NCBI RefSeq assembly: GCF_026676115.1
Contig: NZ_JAPONB010000001.1
Location: forward strand, 1 to 64,000
Reading direction: 5' to 3'
DNA from: Salinimicrobium sp. TH3
GTDB taxonomy: Bacteria > Bacteroidota > Bacteroidia > Flavobacteriales > Flavobacteriaceae
DNA: 64,000 nt
Shown here: positions 52,361-61,127 of the stretch, in pieces
Layout of the letters: each line of letters starts with the position of its first letter
Numbering within the stretch: the stretch's first letter is position 1
Translations under genes and position numbers: made by a program
The notes under the pieces: generated by a model
Database searches by the model: none
The model's input: only the letters and a program-made list of their open reading frames with translations
What the model was told of the DNA's origin: nothing

Positions 52361-52437
52361 AAAACCTCAGCCTTATTAAGATAGCTTCTCCGGAATTTGT
52401 CTGTTATCCTTAAATAGTAGTAAATTACTGAGGTTTT
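52361..52437. repeat. 10-bp inverted repeat with long loop
   Basis: AAAACCTCAG (52361-52370) and CTGAGGTTTT (52428-52437) are perfect inverted arms 57 bp apart, between the ferric-reductase-like gene and the channel gene. The right arm is followed by AGTTTTCC. It may be a weak terminator or part of a leader; no reading frame of note lies inside. Confidence 0.4.
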
Positions 52438-52467
52438 AGTTTTCCAATATCTTAAAAACGCATTTAT

Positions 52468-53565
52468 ATGAGCTTCGGCAAGATCATAATCTTTTTCTTT
52501 TTTATTTCAGCAATCCTTTTCAGTAGTTCCGTCCGGGCACAGGAGGATTCTCTTTTTTTTGAAGAAGGAAAGGAACTCATAGTGGGACTAAATCCCGAAC
52601 CTCCTTTTGTTATTCAGGGTGAAAATGGCACCTGGGATGGTATCAGTATAAGGCTGTGGCGGGCGGTAGCCGATAGTCTGAATATGACTTATCAATTTGC
52701 TGAAGTAAATAAGAGAGGATCGGCTGTAGAAATTCTTAATGGAGATGTTGATGTCCTGCTGCTTGGGGATGTAACCTCAAAATCTGAAGCCGATGTTGAC
52801 TTCAGCCATATTTATTACACCTCAGAACTTGGTCTGGCTACTTCCGGTTCAATCTCTCTCTCCCGTCTTTCCAAGGCTTTTTTTAATGAGCGTTTCTGGA
52901 AAATCGCTCTTGCTTTATCAATCCTATTGCTCATTGTAGGTTCTATTATTTATTTAGTGGAGCGGGGTTCTAATGAAGATCATTTTGGAGGGGATCGCTC
53001 TTTGGCTAAGGGAATTGGATCGGGATTTTGGTGGGCAGGAGTGACGATGACCACTATTGGGTACGGAGACAAAGCTCCCGTGACTTTCCTGGGTCGTGCA
53101 CTCGCATTGATCTGGATGTTGATCGCCATGGCTGTTACTGCCGTTCTTACGGCTTCCCTTGTATCGGTGGTTATGGGTAGTTCTGGGGGCAAAAAAATTG
53201 AAGCTCCCGGTGATCTTCGGAATATGAAAATAGCTGCGATAGAAGGTTCTGCTGTTTCACAGTATCTGGATTCAGAAAGAATTGCTTACAAAGCTTTTTC
53301 CAATCTTTCAGAAGCTCTAGAGGCGGTAAATAAAAATGATCTTAAAGGGGTGTTTCACACGGTACCGGCATTGAGGTACCATATCAACAATGACCCTGAT
53401 CTTTCTTTGCGGGTACAGCCACTAAAGCTCGACCCTCACTATTATGCTTTTGCTGTAGCTCCAAAAAGCCCTTTACGGGAGGAAATTAATCTGGGGCTCC
53501 TTACTATCCTCAACACTGCCTTATGGCGGCAGGAATTAGATCGTTTCATTCCCGAAAAGAAGTAA
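52468..53565 (+). CDS. GluR0-like ligand-gated potassium channel
   Basis: This 365-residue protein has the architecture of prokaryotic ionotropic glutamate receptors. A signal peptide (to VRAQ, about 24) is followed by the first half of a periplasmic ligand-binding domain (about 35-135, with LIVGLNPEPPFVIQ). Then come TM1 (about 144-163), a re-entrant pore with the potassium filter MTTIGYGD (194-201), TM2 (about 211-234) and the second half of the binding domain (about 243-362, with IEAPGDLRNMKIAAIEGS). It should open a K+ path when an external amino acid or similar ligand binds. The ligand cannot be read from the sequence. It is a single gene between the ferric-reductase-like and SYLF genes. 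Confidence 0.88.
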   Translation: MSFGKIIIFFFFISAILFSSSVRAQEDSLFFEEGKELIVGLNPEPPFVIQGENGTWDGISIRLWRAVADSLNMTYQFAEVNKRGSAVEILNGDVDVLLLGDVTSKSEADVDFSHIYYTSELGLATSGSISLSRLSKAFFNERFWKIALALSILLLIVGSIIYLVERGSNEDHFGGDRSLAKGIGSGFWWAGVTMTTIGYGDKAPVTFLGRALALIWMLIAMAVTAVLTASLVSVVMGSSGGKKIEAPGDLRNMKIAAIEGSAVSQYLDSERIAYKAFSNLSEALEAVNKNDLKGVFHTVPALRYHINNDPDLSLRVQPLKLDPHYYAFAVAPKSPLREEINLGLLTILNTALWRQELDRFIPEKK

Positions 53566-53672
53566 ATTTAAACCTAAAGAAACCTTAAGATTTCGTGAAA
53601 TAACTTGCGGTTAACAGTCTACGCAGGTATAAATGAGTAATTTGAGAACATAACCTTAAAAATTATATAGTT

Positions 53673-54245
53673 ATGAAACGTATTTCTTACAATTTATATA
53701 GCGGACTTGTAGTTCTGATGTTACTCCTTGCTTCGGGAAATGTTAATGCTCAGGATCAGGAGATGATCATGGACATGGAAAAGAGAGAAGTAATCAAGAC
53801 TGACGCAATGGACGCGAAAATGGCCTTTATGAGAGCAAATCCTGAATTAGAAGGTATGCTTTCAAATGCAGCAGGATATGCTATTTTCCCTAATGTAGGT
53901 AAAGGTGCCTGGATCCTGGGAGGAGCTGCCGGAAACGGTGTAGTTTATGAAAACGGACAAGTAGTCGGATATGCTGAATTAAGACAAATAGATGTTGGAT
54001 TCCAGTTTGGAGGTAAAGCCTTTAGAGAACTAATCGTATTTGAAACCCAGGAAGCCCTTGACAAATTCAAAGAAGGAAATTTTGAATTTGGCGGTAGTGC
54101 TTCTGCAGTGATTTGGGATGAAGGAGCAGGTGAAGCCCTTACTTTTGAAAATGGAGCCGGAGTTGCGATTATGCCAAAAGCCGGACTTATGGCAGGTATT
54201 TCTGTAGGTGGTCAGGAGTTTGATTACCGTGCAGTAAATAAATAA
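53673..54245 (+). CDS. SYLF (YSC84-like) lipid-binding protein
   Basis: This 190-residue exported protein has a signal peptide ending at NVNAQ (about residue 27). The SYLF domain occupies about 55-185, with NAAGYAIFPNVGKGAWILGGAAGNGVVY, GGKAFRELIVF and GAGVAIMPKAGLMAGISVGGQEF. The family binds lipids or phosphoinositides in eukaryotes; the bacterial role is not established, though an envelope function is implied by export. It ends in a strong terminator and is probably monocistronic. Confidence 0.87.
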   Translation: MKRISYNLYSGLVVLMLLLASGNVNAQDQEMIMDMEKREVIKTDAMDAKMAFMRANPELEGMLSNAAGYAIFPNVGKGAWILGGAAGNGVVYENGQVVGYAELRQIDVGFQFGGKAFRELIVFETQEALDKFKEGNFEFGGSASAVIWDEGAGEALTFENGAGVAIMPKAGLMAGISVGGQEFDYRAVNK

Positions 54246-54266
54246 TATTTTAAAATAGCATTTTTG

Positions 54267-54297
54267 AAACCGGATCTTTTAGATCCGGTTTTTTTTA
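54267..54297 (+). terminator. Terminator after the SYLF gene
   Basis: AACCGGATCT and AGATCCGGTT form a 10-bp stem with a very short loop, followed by eight T. It is a canonical intrinsic terminator. Confidence 0.93.
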
Positions 54298-54327
54298 TGC
54301 CTAACACTGGGTAAAATAAGGAAGCTT

Positions 54328-54345
54328 ATGTAACAAAAGTTGCAT
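54328..54345. promoter_or_regulatory. Crp/Fnr-like palindrome upstream of the sulfide operon
   Basis: ATGTAACAAAAGTTGCAT is an inverted repeat with one mismatched pair, close to the GTAAC-N4-GTTAC pattern bound by Crp/Fnr-family regulators of the HcpR type. It lies 52 bp before the chosen start of the SQR-like gene. The pattern is seen; the regulator is inferred. Confidence 0.45.
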
Positions 54346-54396
54346 AAAAAAAGATCTTCAGGTCTTAAATTTACATTGTTATTTAAAACCTTAGTC

Positions 54397-55626
54397 ATGA
54401 AGAATTTAGTAATCCTTGGAGCCGGTACTGCAGGTACCATGATGGCTAATCATCTACGTCCAAAATTAAAGAGCTCAGACTGGAATATCACCATTATAGA
54501 TCAGTATAAAACTCACTATTATCAGCCGGGATTTTTATTCCTTCCTTTTGATATATATACCGAAGATCAGGTGAAGAAAGTCGGGAAAAAGTTTATTCCG
54601 AAAGGGGTCAATTACGTTCAGAAAAAGATCGAGCAAATCTTCCCTGAAGATAAAAAGGTAAAGCTGGAAGATGAAACTCTGGACTATGACATTCTTATCA
54701 TTGCCACCGGCTCAAAAATTGCCCCTGAAGAAGTGGAAGGAATGAAGGGGAAAAACTGGCATAAGAATGTTTTCGACTTCTATACCTATGAGGGAGCACT
54801 TGCCCTTAGAAATAAAATTAGAGAGTGGAATGGTGGCCACCTGGTGGTACATATCACCGAAATGCCTATCAAGTGCCCTGTTGCACCCCTGGAATTTGCT
54901 TTTCTTGCCGATTCCCATTTTGAAAAGAAAGGCATACGGGATAAAGTTAAGATCACTTATGTTACACCACTTTCCGGAGCCTTTACAAAAGAAAAATGTT
55001 CAAAATCCCTCGGTCATCTTCTAAAAGAAAAAAATATCAATTTAGAAATTGACTTTGCGATAGAACGGGTAGATAATGATAACAACAAGATCATTGATTA
55101 CGCCGGGAGAGAGATTCCCTACGACCTACTGGTAACTGTCCCCACCAATATGGGAGATGAGGTCATAGAAAGATCCGGAATGGGGGATGATCTAAACTTT
55201 GTACCAACAGATCACAACACGCTTCAATCAAAGGAATATAAAGATGTTTTCGTCATTGGAGATGCGACAGATGTTCCTGCTTCAAAAGCCGGTTCTGTAG
55301 CGCATTTTGAAGCAGAAACCCTTACAGATAATATTCTGCTTTACATCAATGACAAACCTCTAAAACCGGAATTTGACGGGCATGCAAACTGTTTCATTGA
55401 AACCGGCAAGAATAAAGCATTGTTGATAGACTTTAATTACAAACAGGAGCCGGTGGAAGGAACTTTTCCGGTCCCGGGTTTAGGTCCTTTAAAACTTCTT
55501 AAGGAAAGTGTTTTTAACCACTGGGGAAAATTAGCTTTTAGATGGATCTACTGGAATATGCTTCTTAAAGGAACTCCAATTCCTTTAGTAAGTCGAAATA
55601 TGAGTACCAAAGGCAAAAAACTATAA
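54397..55626 (+). CDS. Sulfide:quinone oxidoreductase-like flavoprotein
   Basis: This is a 409-residue FAD enzyme from the ATG at 54397; a frame extension of 19 residues upstream overlaps the palindromic operator and is rejected. The Rossmann motif VILGAGTAGTMMANHL is at the N-terminus. YYQPGFLFLPF and IIATGSKIAPEEVEG are family blocks, and MPIKCPVAPLEFAFLAD supplies a redox cysteine. VFVIGDATDVPASKAGSVAHFEAE is the second FAD block, and GHANCFIETGKNKALLIDF is also typical of SQR. It should oxidise sulfide to persulfide/sulfane sulfur and pass electrons to quinone. It is followed 25 bp later by TusE/DsrC-like and DsrE-like genes, which accept sulfane sulfur, so the three likely form one relay. 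Confidence 0.87.
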   Translation: MKNLVILGAGTAGTMMANHLRPKLKSSDWNITIIDQYKTHYYQPGFLFLPFDIYTEDQVKKVGKKFIPKGVNYVQKKIEQIFPEDKKVKLEDETLDYDILIIATGSKIAPEEVEGMKGKNWHKNVFDFYTYEGALALRNKIREWNGGHLVVHITEMPIKCPVAPLEFAFLADSHFEKKGIRDKVKITYVTPLSGAFTKEKCSKSLGHLLKEKNINLEIDFAIERVDNDNNKIIDYAGREIPYDLLVTVPTNMGDEVIERSGMGDDLNFVPTDHNTLQSKEYKDVFVIGDATDVPASKAGSVAHFEAETLTDNILLYINDKPLKPEFDGHANCFIETGKNKALLIDFNYKQEPVEGTFPVPGLGPLKLLKESVFNHWGKLAFRWIYWNMLLKGTPIPLVSRNMSTKGKKL

Positions 55627-55651
55627 GATTTACAATTTAAAATTAAATATC

Positions 55652-55960
55652 ATGGAAACTTTAATTACAGGATCAAACGTAAAAGTAAACGAAGAAGGTT
55701 ATTTACTTGATTTTTCTCAATGGAACCGGCAGGTTGGAGAAGAAATAGCTCAAAAAGAAGGTATTACTATGACTCCCCGACACTGGGAAGTGATAGAATG
55801 GATCCAGGAACAGGTAAAGGCAGATAAGGCCCTGTCTATAAGGGGTATTAAAAAAAGTGGTGTTCTCGATATCAAAGAATTCTACGCTCTTTTCCCCGGA
55901 GGACCTTTAAAGATCTCAACCAAGATTGCAGGGGTGCCTAAACCCAAAAGCTGTATCTAA
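55652..55960 (+). CDS. TusE/DsrC-family sulfur-relay protein
   Basis: This 102-residue protein has the DsrC/TusE fold: GYLLDFSQWNRQVGEEIAQKEGI, MTPRHWEVIEWIQEQ and the C-terminal arm FPGGPLKISTKIAGVPKPKSCI. The penultimate cysteine, the persulfide carrier, is present. The second cysteine of true DsrC, expected about ten residues earlier, is replaced by Thr, so it is of the TusE or RspA type and not a dissimilatory sulfite-reductase partner. It sits between the SQR-like and DsrE-like genes, and its frame ends 16 bp before the latter starts. Confidence 0.88.
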   Translation: METLITGSNVKVNEEGYLLDFSQWNRQVGEEIAQKEGITMTPRHWEVIEWIQEQVKADKALSIRGIKKSGVLDIKEFYALFPGGPLKISTKIAGVPKPKSCI

Positions 55961-55976
55961 TTTAAAACCTACTACA

Positions 55977-56453
55977 ATGAGCAAGACAAAAGTGAAAAAG
56001 ATGCTCTTCATCTTATCAAAGGCAACCATTGAAAATGTATATGCAGCTTTTATAATGGCGAATGGCGCCAGGATGGAAGGAATAGAATCTGAAATTTTCT
56101 TTACCTTCTTTGGTCTGGAAGCCGTACAGAAGAAAAAGTTGAACAAACTACGCGTGGCAACTGTGGGTAATCCTGCCATGCATATGCCTACAATGGTGGG
56201 AGGACTTCCCGGGATGGAAGCAATTGCCACTAAAATGATGAAAAAAGAAATGGATAAGCTGGATATGCCTCCGGTAGATGAATTTCTTGAGATCCTTTCG
56301 GCTTCTGGGGTAAAACTCTGGGCCTGTAAACTGGCTTATGATATGTTCCATCTTAAAGAAGATGACCTAATCGATGAGCTTGACGGAATTTTGACCATAG
56401 GCGATTTTTATAATCGTGCAGATCAGGATGGAGTACAAATGTTATTCATTTAA
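55977..56453 (+). CDS. DsrE/DsrF-like sulfur-transfer protein
   Basis: This 158-residue protein of the DsrE/F/H superfamily is counted from the ATG at 55977; the open frame starts 51 bp earlier inside the upstream gene and is not needed. It has the N-terminal strand KKMLFILSKATIENVYAAFIMANGARM, FFTFFGLEAV, and SGVKLWACKLAYDMFHL with the conserved acceptor cysteine (about residue 119). Such proteins take sulfane sulfur and hand it on to TusE/DsrC-like partners, and the preceding two genes fit that role. It ends at a strong terminator. Confidence 0.85.
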   Translation: MSKTKVKKMLFILSKATIENVYAAFIMANGARMEGIESEIFFTFFGLEAVQKKKLNKLRVATVGNPAMHMPTMVGGLPGMEAIATKMMKKEMDKLDMPPVDEFLEILSASGVKLWACKLAYDMFHLKEDDLIDELDGILTIGDFYNRADQDGVQMLFI

Positions 56454-56505
56454 AGAAAGAATTATAATTTTTGATTCCTGTTTTTCATGATCAGGTTGAT
56501 AGTGG

Positions 56506-56537
56506 AGCCGGTTGAGTTTTTCAGCCGGCTTTTTTAA
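56506..56537 (+). terminator. Terminator of the sulfide operon
   Basis: AGCCGGTTGA and TCAGCCGGCT form a stem with one G-U pair, followed by seven T. It lies about 50 bp after the DsrE-like stop. Confidence 0.85.
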
Positions 56538-56650
56538 ATCCTGCTCAAAAATGCCATTTTTGACTGCTTCTGTTCGTATTTTATTTTGATCCTTTCCAGT
56601 TATAAAATATTGTTCTGGGCTTGCTGATCACTGATCACTGCCAACTGGAA

Positions 56651-57427
56651 TCATGCTCCCTGGCCAACATTTTGCATTAATCCGCCGTCCATGACGTAAG
56701 TGGAGCCGGTGACATAATCTGAATCTGAGGAAGCAAGGAAAACTGCAAGCTTCCCTATCTCTTCGGGCTTTCCTGCTCTTTTCATTGGGATGTGTTGTAC
56801 CTGGTCCTCTCTTGTCTTCTTATCCTCAATAGCTTCCTGGTTCATGGGAGTAAGGATCATTCCGGGAGCGATATTATTAACATTGATACCTTCTTCGGCC
56901 AGTTCCAGTGCAAGCACCCGGGTGAAATTTCGCACCGCACCTTTGGAAGCACAATATTCTGCAGTGCCGGGAGCAGGAATTTCCTCATGGACCGAACTCA
57001 CGTTAATAATTTTTCCTTTGCTTTTTTGCTTTTTCAGCTCCTTGATAAACCTTCGGGTGCAAAAGAATGTACCGTAAAGGTTGATTTTTATAGCCTTATC
57101 AAAATTCCTGGTTGGCATTTCGGCAACTTTAAAGCCCTGCCCGTCAATGGCGGCATTATTCATAAGGATATTGATCTTTCCAAATTCTTCCAGGGCTTTA
57201 TCGAACATGCTTTCAACTTCTTTTTCTTCAGAAATATCCACCTTTATAACAATTCCCTTTCTTCCTTCCAGTTCGATTTTTTGAAGGGTTTCTTTGGCAC
57301 CTTCCTCATCTGTGTGATAAGTTACCACTACATTTGCTCCTTCTTTTGCCAAGGCTATTGCTGAAGCCTGCCCAATTCCCGAGTCAGACCCGGTGATTAG
57401 TGCTACCTTTCCATCAAGTTTTCCCAT
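56651..57427 (-). CDS. SDR-family oxidoreductase (glucose 1-dehydrogenase-like)
   Basis: This 258-residue classical SDR is counted from the ATG at 57427; an ATG 24 bp upstream is possible, but the domain begins at MGKLDGK. ALITGSDSGIGQASAIALAKEGANVVVTYH is the NAD(P) site, LMNNAAIDGQG and INVSSVHEEIPAPGTAEYCASKGA give the Ser, Tyr and Lys of the active site, and YVTGSTYVMDGGLMQNVGQG is the terminal block. It resembles glucose 1-dehydrogenases and general-stress SDRs. The substrate is not determinable. It is a single gene between a terminator and the barrel-protein gene. Confidence 0.85.
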   Translation of the reverse strand: MGKLDGKVALITGSDSGIGQASAIALAKEGANVVVTYHTDEEGAKETLQKIELEGRKGIVIKVDISEEKEVESMFDKALEEFGKINILMNNAAIDGQGFKVAEMPTRNFDKAIKINLYGTFFCTRRFIKELKKQKSKGKIINVSSVHEEIPAPGTAEYCASKGAVRNFTRVLALELAEEGINVNNIAPGMILTPMNQEAIEDKKTREDQVQHIPMKRAGKPEEIGKLAVFLASSDSDYVTGSTYVMDGGLMQNVGQGA

Positions 57428-57527
57428 AACTGCTTTTTTTCTGATTTTCAATATCTTATTAAACTAAGCAGGAATTTCGAAAACCAGCGTTAAGGAAACT
57501 GTAATATCAATAACCCGATATAGAAAT

Positions 57528-60500
57528 CTAATATTTAAAGTTGAGCATTACGCTTAAACGGTTTCCGTCACCACCGTGATAGAGTCCGATGTTACCCGTT
57601 ACGGCCAAACCGGCACTTACCCAGACAGAACCACCATAATTGTTGTGCCATTGTTCTGAATCTTCCCCAGGCGTCCAAACCCGGCCGTAATCGAACCCGG
57701 CAGTGACACCATAAACAAGGGGAATAAAACTATTTTCCCAAATCCCTAGCGCTGTTCTCAAATCTGTGCTGTGGTAAAATGCCTGTTTTCCATTGAAACG
57801 ATGATTGCGATATCCCCTAAGGCTGCGGTTTCCCCCTATCGTGGCAGCGTGATAGATTTCATAATCATCTCCAAAGATCACTTCTCCTCCAAGTTTTGAT
57901 GCAATGACTGCATAGCCGCTGGGAATAAGCGGATAGTTAAAAGAAACGGAAGGTTCCAGGTAAGCAAATTCATTCCCAATACCGTCTATGCTCCTTTTGT
58001 AACCTGTGGTAATTAGAACATTCGATCCAAGACTGGGATAGGCTGCGCTGTTTTTGCTGTAGAACTTGTAATTAGCTTCCGCTCCTGCATATAATTGTCT
58101 GTCAAAAATGTCATTTTCGGGAGATAAAATTTCACCCAGATAAATATCCCGCTCATATTTTACTTTGAAGGATTCGATCATGGTTCTGAAATCAAATACA
58201 CTTCCGGCGTCATTTCGCCAAATTAATGAAGGTGAAAAATGCCATTTTTCGATCCTTATGCGGTTGTAGTCTTTACTTACTTCATTGCTGTCGTATTGGC
58301 TTTCCGATCCACTTCCGAAGTAATTGAGGGTGTAATTAGGGCTGGTATAGCGGGCGGTAATGCCCAGGTTCCAGTTATTGAAGAGGTGGGCGAACTCTCC
58401 CTCATACCGAAGAGAAAATCCATTGGTAGCAAAGTAGTAATTGGCCAAAAGTTCATGTTGTGCCTGGAAAGGGTTGTTCACCAGTCCATACTTCGTCCAG
58501 ACCGTTTCTGCACCGAGGGTAAAACCGGCATCGGTTTCAAAGTTGACATAGGGCATCGCCTTGAATGTGCTGTACTTGAATTTTTTATAATGGAAGTTGT
58601 TGATCTCGTAGGAATCCACCAACAACTTGCGCGATCCCGGCTGTAAAATCTCACTTTCTGAACTTTTAAAGTCGTAGAGCTTTACCTTTCTTTTATTCTG
58701 AAAGTCGTACACATCCTTTCCCGGACCTCCCAAAGTTCTTAACCTTACCAGATCATCGCCAGAACCGGTGACACTAAAAGTATCCTCTCCTGCCATGCCG
58801 TAGATCCAAATCTCCTCTGTCTCTTCTGAATTATATGTTTTTCTGAAGATCTCTTCGCCTTCAGATATCTGGACGATTTCGGTATTTCCATTTTCCATTC
58901 GTGTGATCTTGAAGTTCTCATCTTCATCTGTACCTGTGATCACAGTAAATTCCTGCATGTGCTCGTAGTATTCGCGGGCGATATCCATTAAATTCCCACG
59001 ACGACCCTTTAGCTTTTGTTTGATTTCCTCGATGCTCTGGTCCTGTGCTGCTGCCGGTAATTCGGCAAAGGCAGCCTCAATTTGTTCATCTGAAATAGTA
59101 TTTTGAATGAGTTCCACCTGCTTCTCCCATTGTTCCCAGTTACTTTTAAAAAGGATCTGAAGGTCTAAAGGGTAACCAGACCAGTTGAACCATTCCACAC
59201 TGTCAATATCTTCGTCAAAAGTCTGCATCTTTCGAAGGTTTGGCACCGCAAGCTTAATCAGCCGAATGAGCGGGCCATCATATTTTGAGAAGGATTGATC
59301 GCGGTCTCTGGGAATGGGCACATAAAACTTTTCTCCATTTTCTTCATACTCGGCCCAACGCCAGTTGTCCTGGTGACGATCCCAGTCGCCAATCAACATA
59401 TCAAACAACCTGGCTTTTATATATTCACTTTCATCAACACTGGCCTTAGGATTTTCCCTAAGCTCTTCTAAAAGGTCAAAAGAACTCAAGATCTCCTGTG
59501 GTTTCTCGAACTGCGCAAATGATTTGTTCTCACTCCCCGCATGGGCCTGCAATTCATAAAGTTCATCGCCATATTCATCATTATGAATATCCAGTGCAGG
59601 CTGGCGCGGCACATAATAGATATCGGGTTTTATGTGGGGCAGGTCAAGAGCTTCAGCAAAATTATCAAGTGCAAATTTTGCATAAGGATGGGAGGTAGTG
59701 AAGTAGTCTTTCACCAACCTTTCGGGCAGGGTGTTGTTGATCCTGTCTCCTATATAGGAAGTTGGAAGTAGATCGGCTTGTATGTATTGGGAAGGACTTT
59801 TCCTTAGAGCCCTAAGGGTATATTCATTTTCATCTTCATTTATAAACCTGATGGAACGGGATTGTTGCCCCCCTCCTTCTTTTACAGGGGTGAGTCCCCC
59901 ATGAATGGTATCAAGGAGCAATACGGGAACCTCGATCTTAGTGTTGTAGACCTCCCGGTAGTGGTCCCCCCATAGAAAACGATAGACTCCGCTTTTGCTG
60001 GTCTCTTCGGAAGTATAAATGGAAGCCGAAAAGGTATCCTCTAGTTCTTTCCATTTCTCTCCCTCCAGGTCAATTTTGGTATTTCTTTCCCGCGGAATTG
60101 TGGTGCTGAATAAAAGCTCTTCAGCTGATTCCTCAACTTTAAAGAATTGCAATTCAGAATTGCCATTTTTGAAGATTGTTAATTTTGCGTAGCCGGGTTC
60201 TTCAGAGGCGAAATGACCTTCTCCTTTAGCTTTGGCAGATTCTGTTTTTGCTGCTGTAGCACTTATAATTTGGGGATTTCTGTCGTTGGTGAGATATTGC
60301 AGGTTTCGATCATTGCCAGAGATAAAGATCACGTCGTCAAACTGGCTTGCAAGGGTTTCAAGCTTATTGCGTAGTTCGCGATACAAAGGATTATTAAAGT
60401 TTTGTCGGGAAAAAGGAAAGACGTTACTCAAAAAGCCCGAAGTCGAGGAACTCAGCACCGGGTGATGCAAAGCCACAATTTTAACCTTCCCAAAATTATC

Positions 60501-61127
60501 TTTTAACGCATCTTTTACCTCTATAAAAAATCTCTCTTTGGTTCTAATGTCGCAATCCACATTAAAATCACTAGTGCTGTCCCAGTCTTCGAGGTACCAT
60601 TGTGAATCCAAGGTAATCAGGGCAATCTCTTCATTTATTACAATGTCTTCGACGGGACAACCATCATCTGGTATAAACTCCCGGTCGCTGTTTTCCTGTA
60701 AAAAACTTTCCAGGTCGTCCAGACTTTGAGGGGCAGATTCGTTCCATTCGTTTACTCCAGGTACAAAAATGATGTTTCCATTAAAGTTTTTGAGAGGTTG
60801 TAAAAGTTCCTTTTTAAGGAATTCCTGTGTCTGTTGCCTTTCTTGATCTCCCTCGGGGTATCCCATTTCTTTTGTGATATTTCCCAAAAGTAGAAGGGAA
60901 GCAGAGGAATCATTCCTGGACGCTTGCGAAATTTTTTCAAGTAGAGCAGGAGTGGCCATATCTGCACCCGGTCCTGTATTTGAAAGAATATAAAAGGAAC
61001 GGGAAATAGCTAAAGAATCGTCTTTTGGTTCCTGTGCAAAGGAAGAAACCGAAAACAAAATGGAGAAAAATAGTTGAATTAAGATAGTTCTGAAAAATAG
61101 AATGGGGGATACCATGTTTGGGATCAT
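57528..61127 (-). CDS. Omp85-type barrel fused to a degenerate metallophosphoesterase domain
   Basis: This is a 1199-residue outer-membrane protein with signal peptide ending at VSSFAQ (about 31). An N-terminal calcineurin-like phosphoesterase domain (about 40-340) keeps VALHHPVLS but has lost most metal ligands: the usual GD, GDN and GNHD motifs read LSNTG, LGNITK and PGVNEW. A middle region (about 345-780, with a kinase-like segment ARLFDMLIGDWDRHQDNWRW) leads to a BamA/Omp85-type barrel (about 840-1199, ending in LNFKY). The family is common in Bacteroidetes and usually has an intact phosphoesterase. It is a single gene; two copies of the AAAAATGNCATTTTT word lie within it. Confidence 0.82.
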   Translation of the reverse strand: MIPNMVSPILFFRTILIQLFFSILFSVSSFAQEPKDDSLAISRSFYILSNTGPGADMATPALLEKISQASRNDSSASLLLLGNITKEMGYPEGDQERQQTQEFLKKELLQPLKNFNGNIIFVPGVNEWNESAPQSLDDLESFLQENSDREFIPDDGCPVEDIVINEEIALITLDSQWYLEDWDSTSDFNVDCDIRTKERFFIEVKDALKDNFGKVKIVALHHPVLSSSTSGFLSNVFPFSRQNFNNPLYRELRNKLETLASQFDDVIFISGNDRNLQYLTNDRNPQIISATAAKTESAKAKGEGHFASEEPGYAKLTIFKNGNSELQFFKVEESAEELLFSTTIPRERNTKIDLEGEKWKELEDTFSASIYTSEETSKSGVYRFLWGDHYREVYNTKIEVPVLLLDTIHGGLTPVKEGGGQQSRSIRFINEDENEYTLRALRKSPSQYIQADLLPTSYIGDRINNTLPERLVKDYFTTSHPYAKFALDNFAEALDLPHIKPDIYYVPRQPALDIHNDEYGDELYELQAHAGSENKSFAQFEKPQEILSSFDLLEELRENPKASVDESEYIKARLFDMLIGDWDRHQDNWRWAEYEENGEKFYVPIPRDRDQSFSKYDGPLIRLIKLAVPNLRKMQTFDEDIDSVEWFNWSGYPLDLQILFKSNWEQWEKQVELIQNTISDEQIEAAFAELPAAAQDQSIEEIKQKLKGRRGNLMDIAREYYEHMQEFTVITGTDEDENFKITRMENGNTEIVQISEGEEIFRKTYNSEETEEIWIYGMAGEDTFSVTGSGDDLVRLRTLGGPGKDVYDFQNKRKVKLYDFKSSESEILQPGSRKLLVDSYEINNFHYKKFKYSTFKAMPYVNFETDAGFTLGAETVWTKYGLVNNPFQAQHELLANYYFATNGFSLRYEGEFAHLFNNWNLGITARYTSPNYTLNYFGSGSESQYDSNEVSKDYNRIRIEKWHFSPSLIWRNDAGSVFDFRTMIESFKVKYERDIYLGEILSPENDIFDRQLYAGAEANYKFYSKNSAAYPSLGSNVLITTGYKRSIDGIGNEFAYLEPSVSFNYPLIPSGYAVIASKLGGEVIFGDDYEIYHAATIGGNRSLRGYRNHRFNGKQAFYHSTDLRTALGIWENSFIPLVYGVTAGFDYGRVWTPGEDSEQWHNNYGGSVWVSAGLAVTGNIGLYHGGDGNRLSVMLNFKY

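Noticed and set aside
55652-55960. Dissimilatory sulfite-reductase partner DsrC
   Set aside because: The second conserved cysteine of the C-terminal arm is Thr here, and no dsrAB-like genes are in the window.
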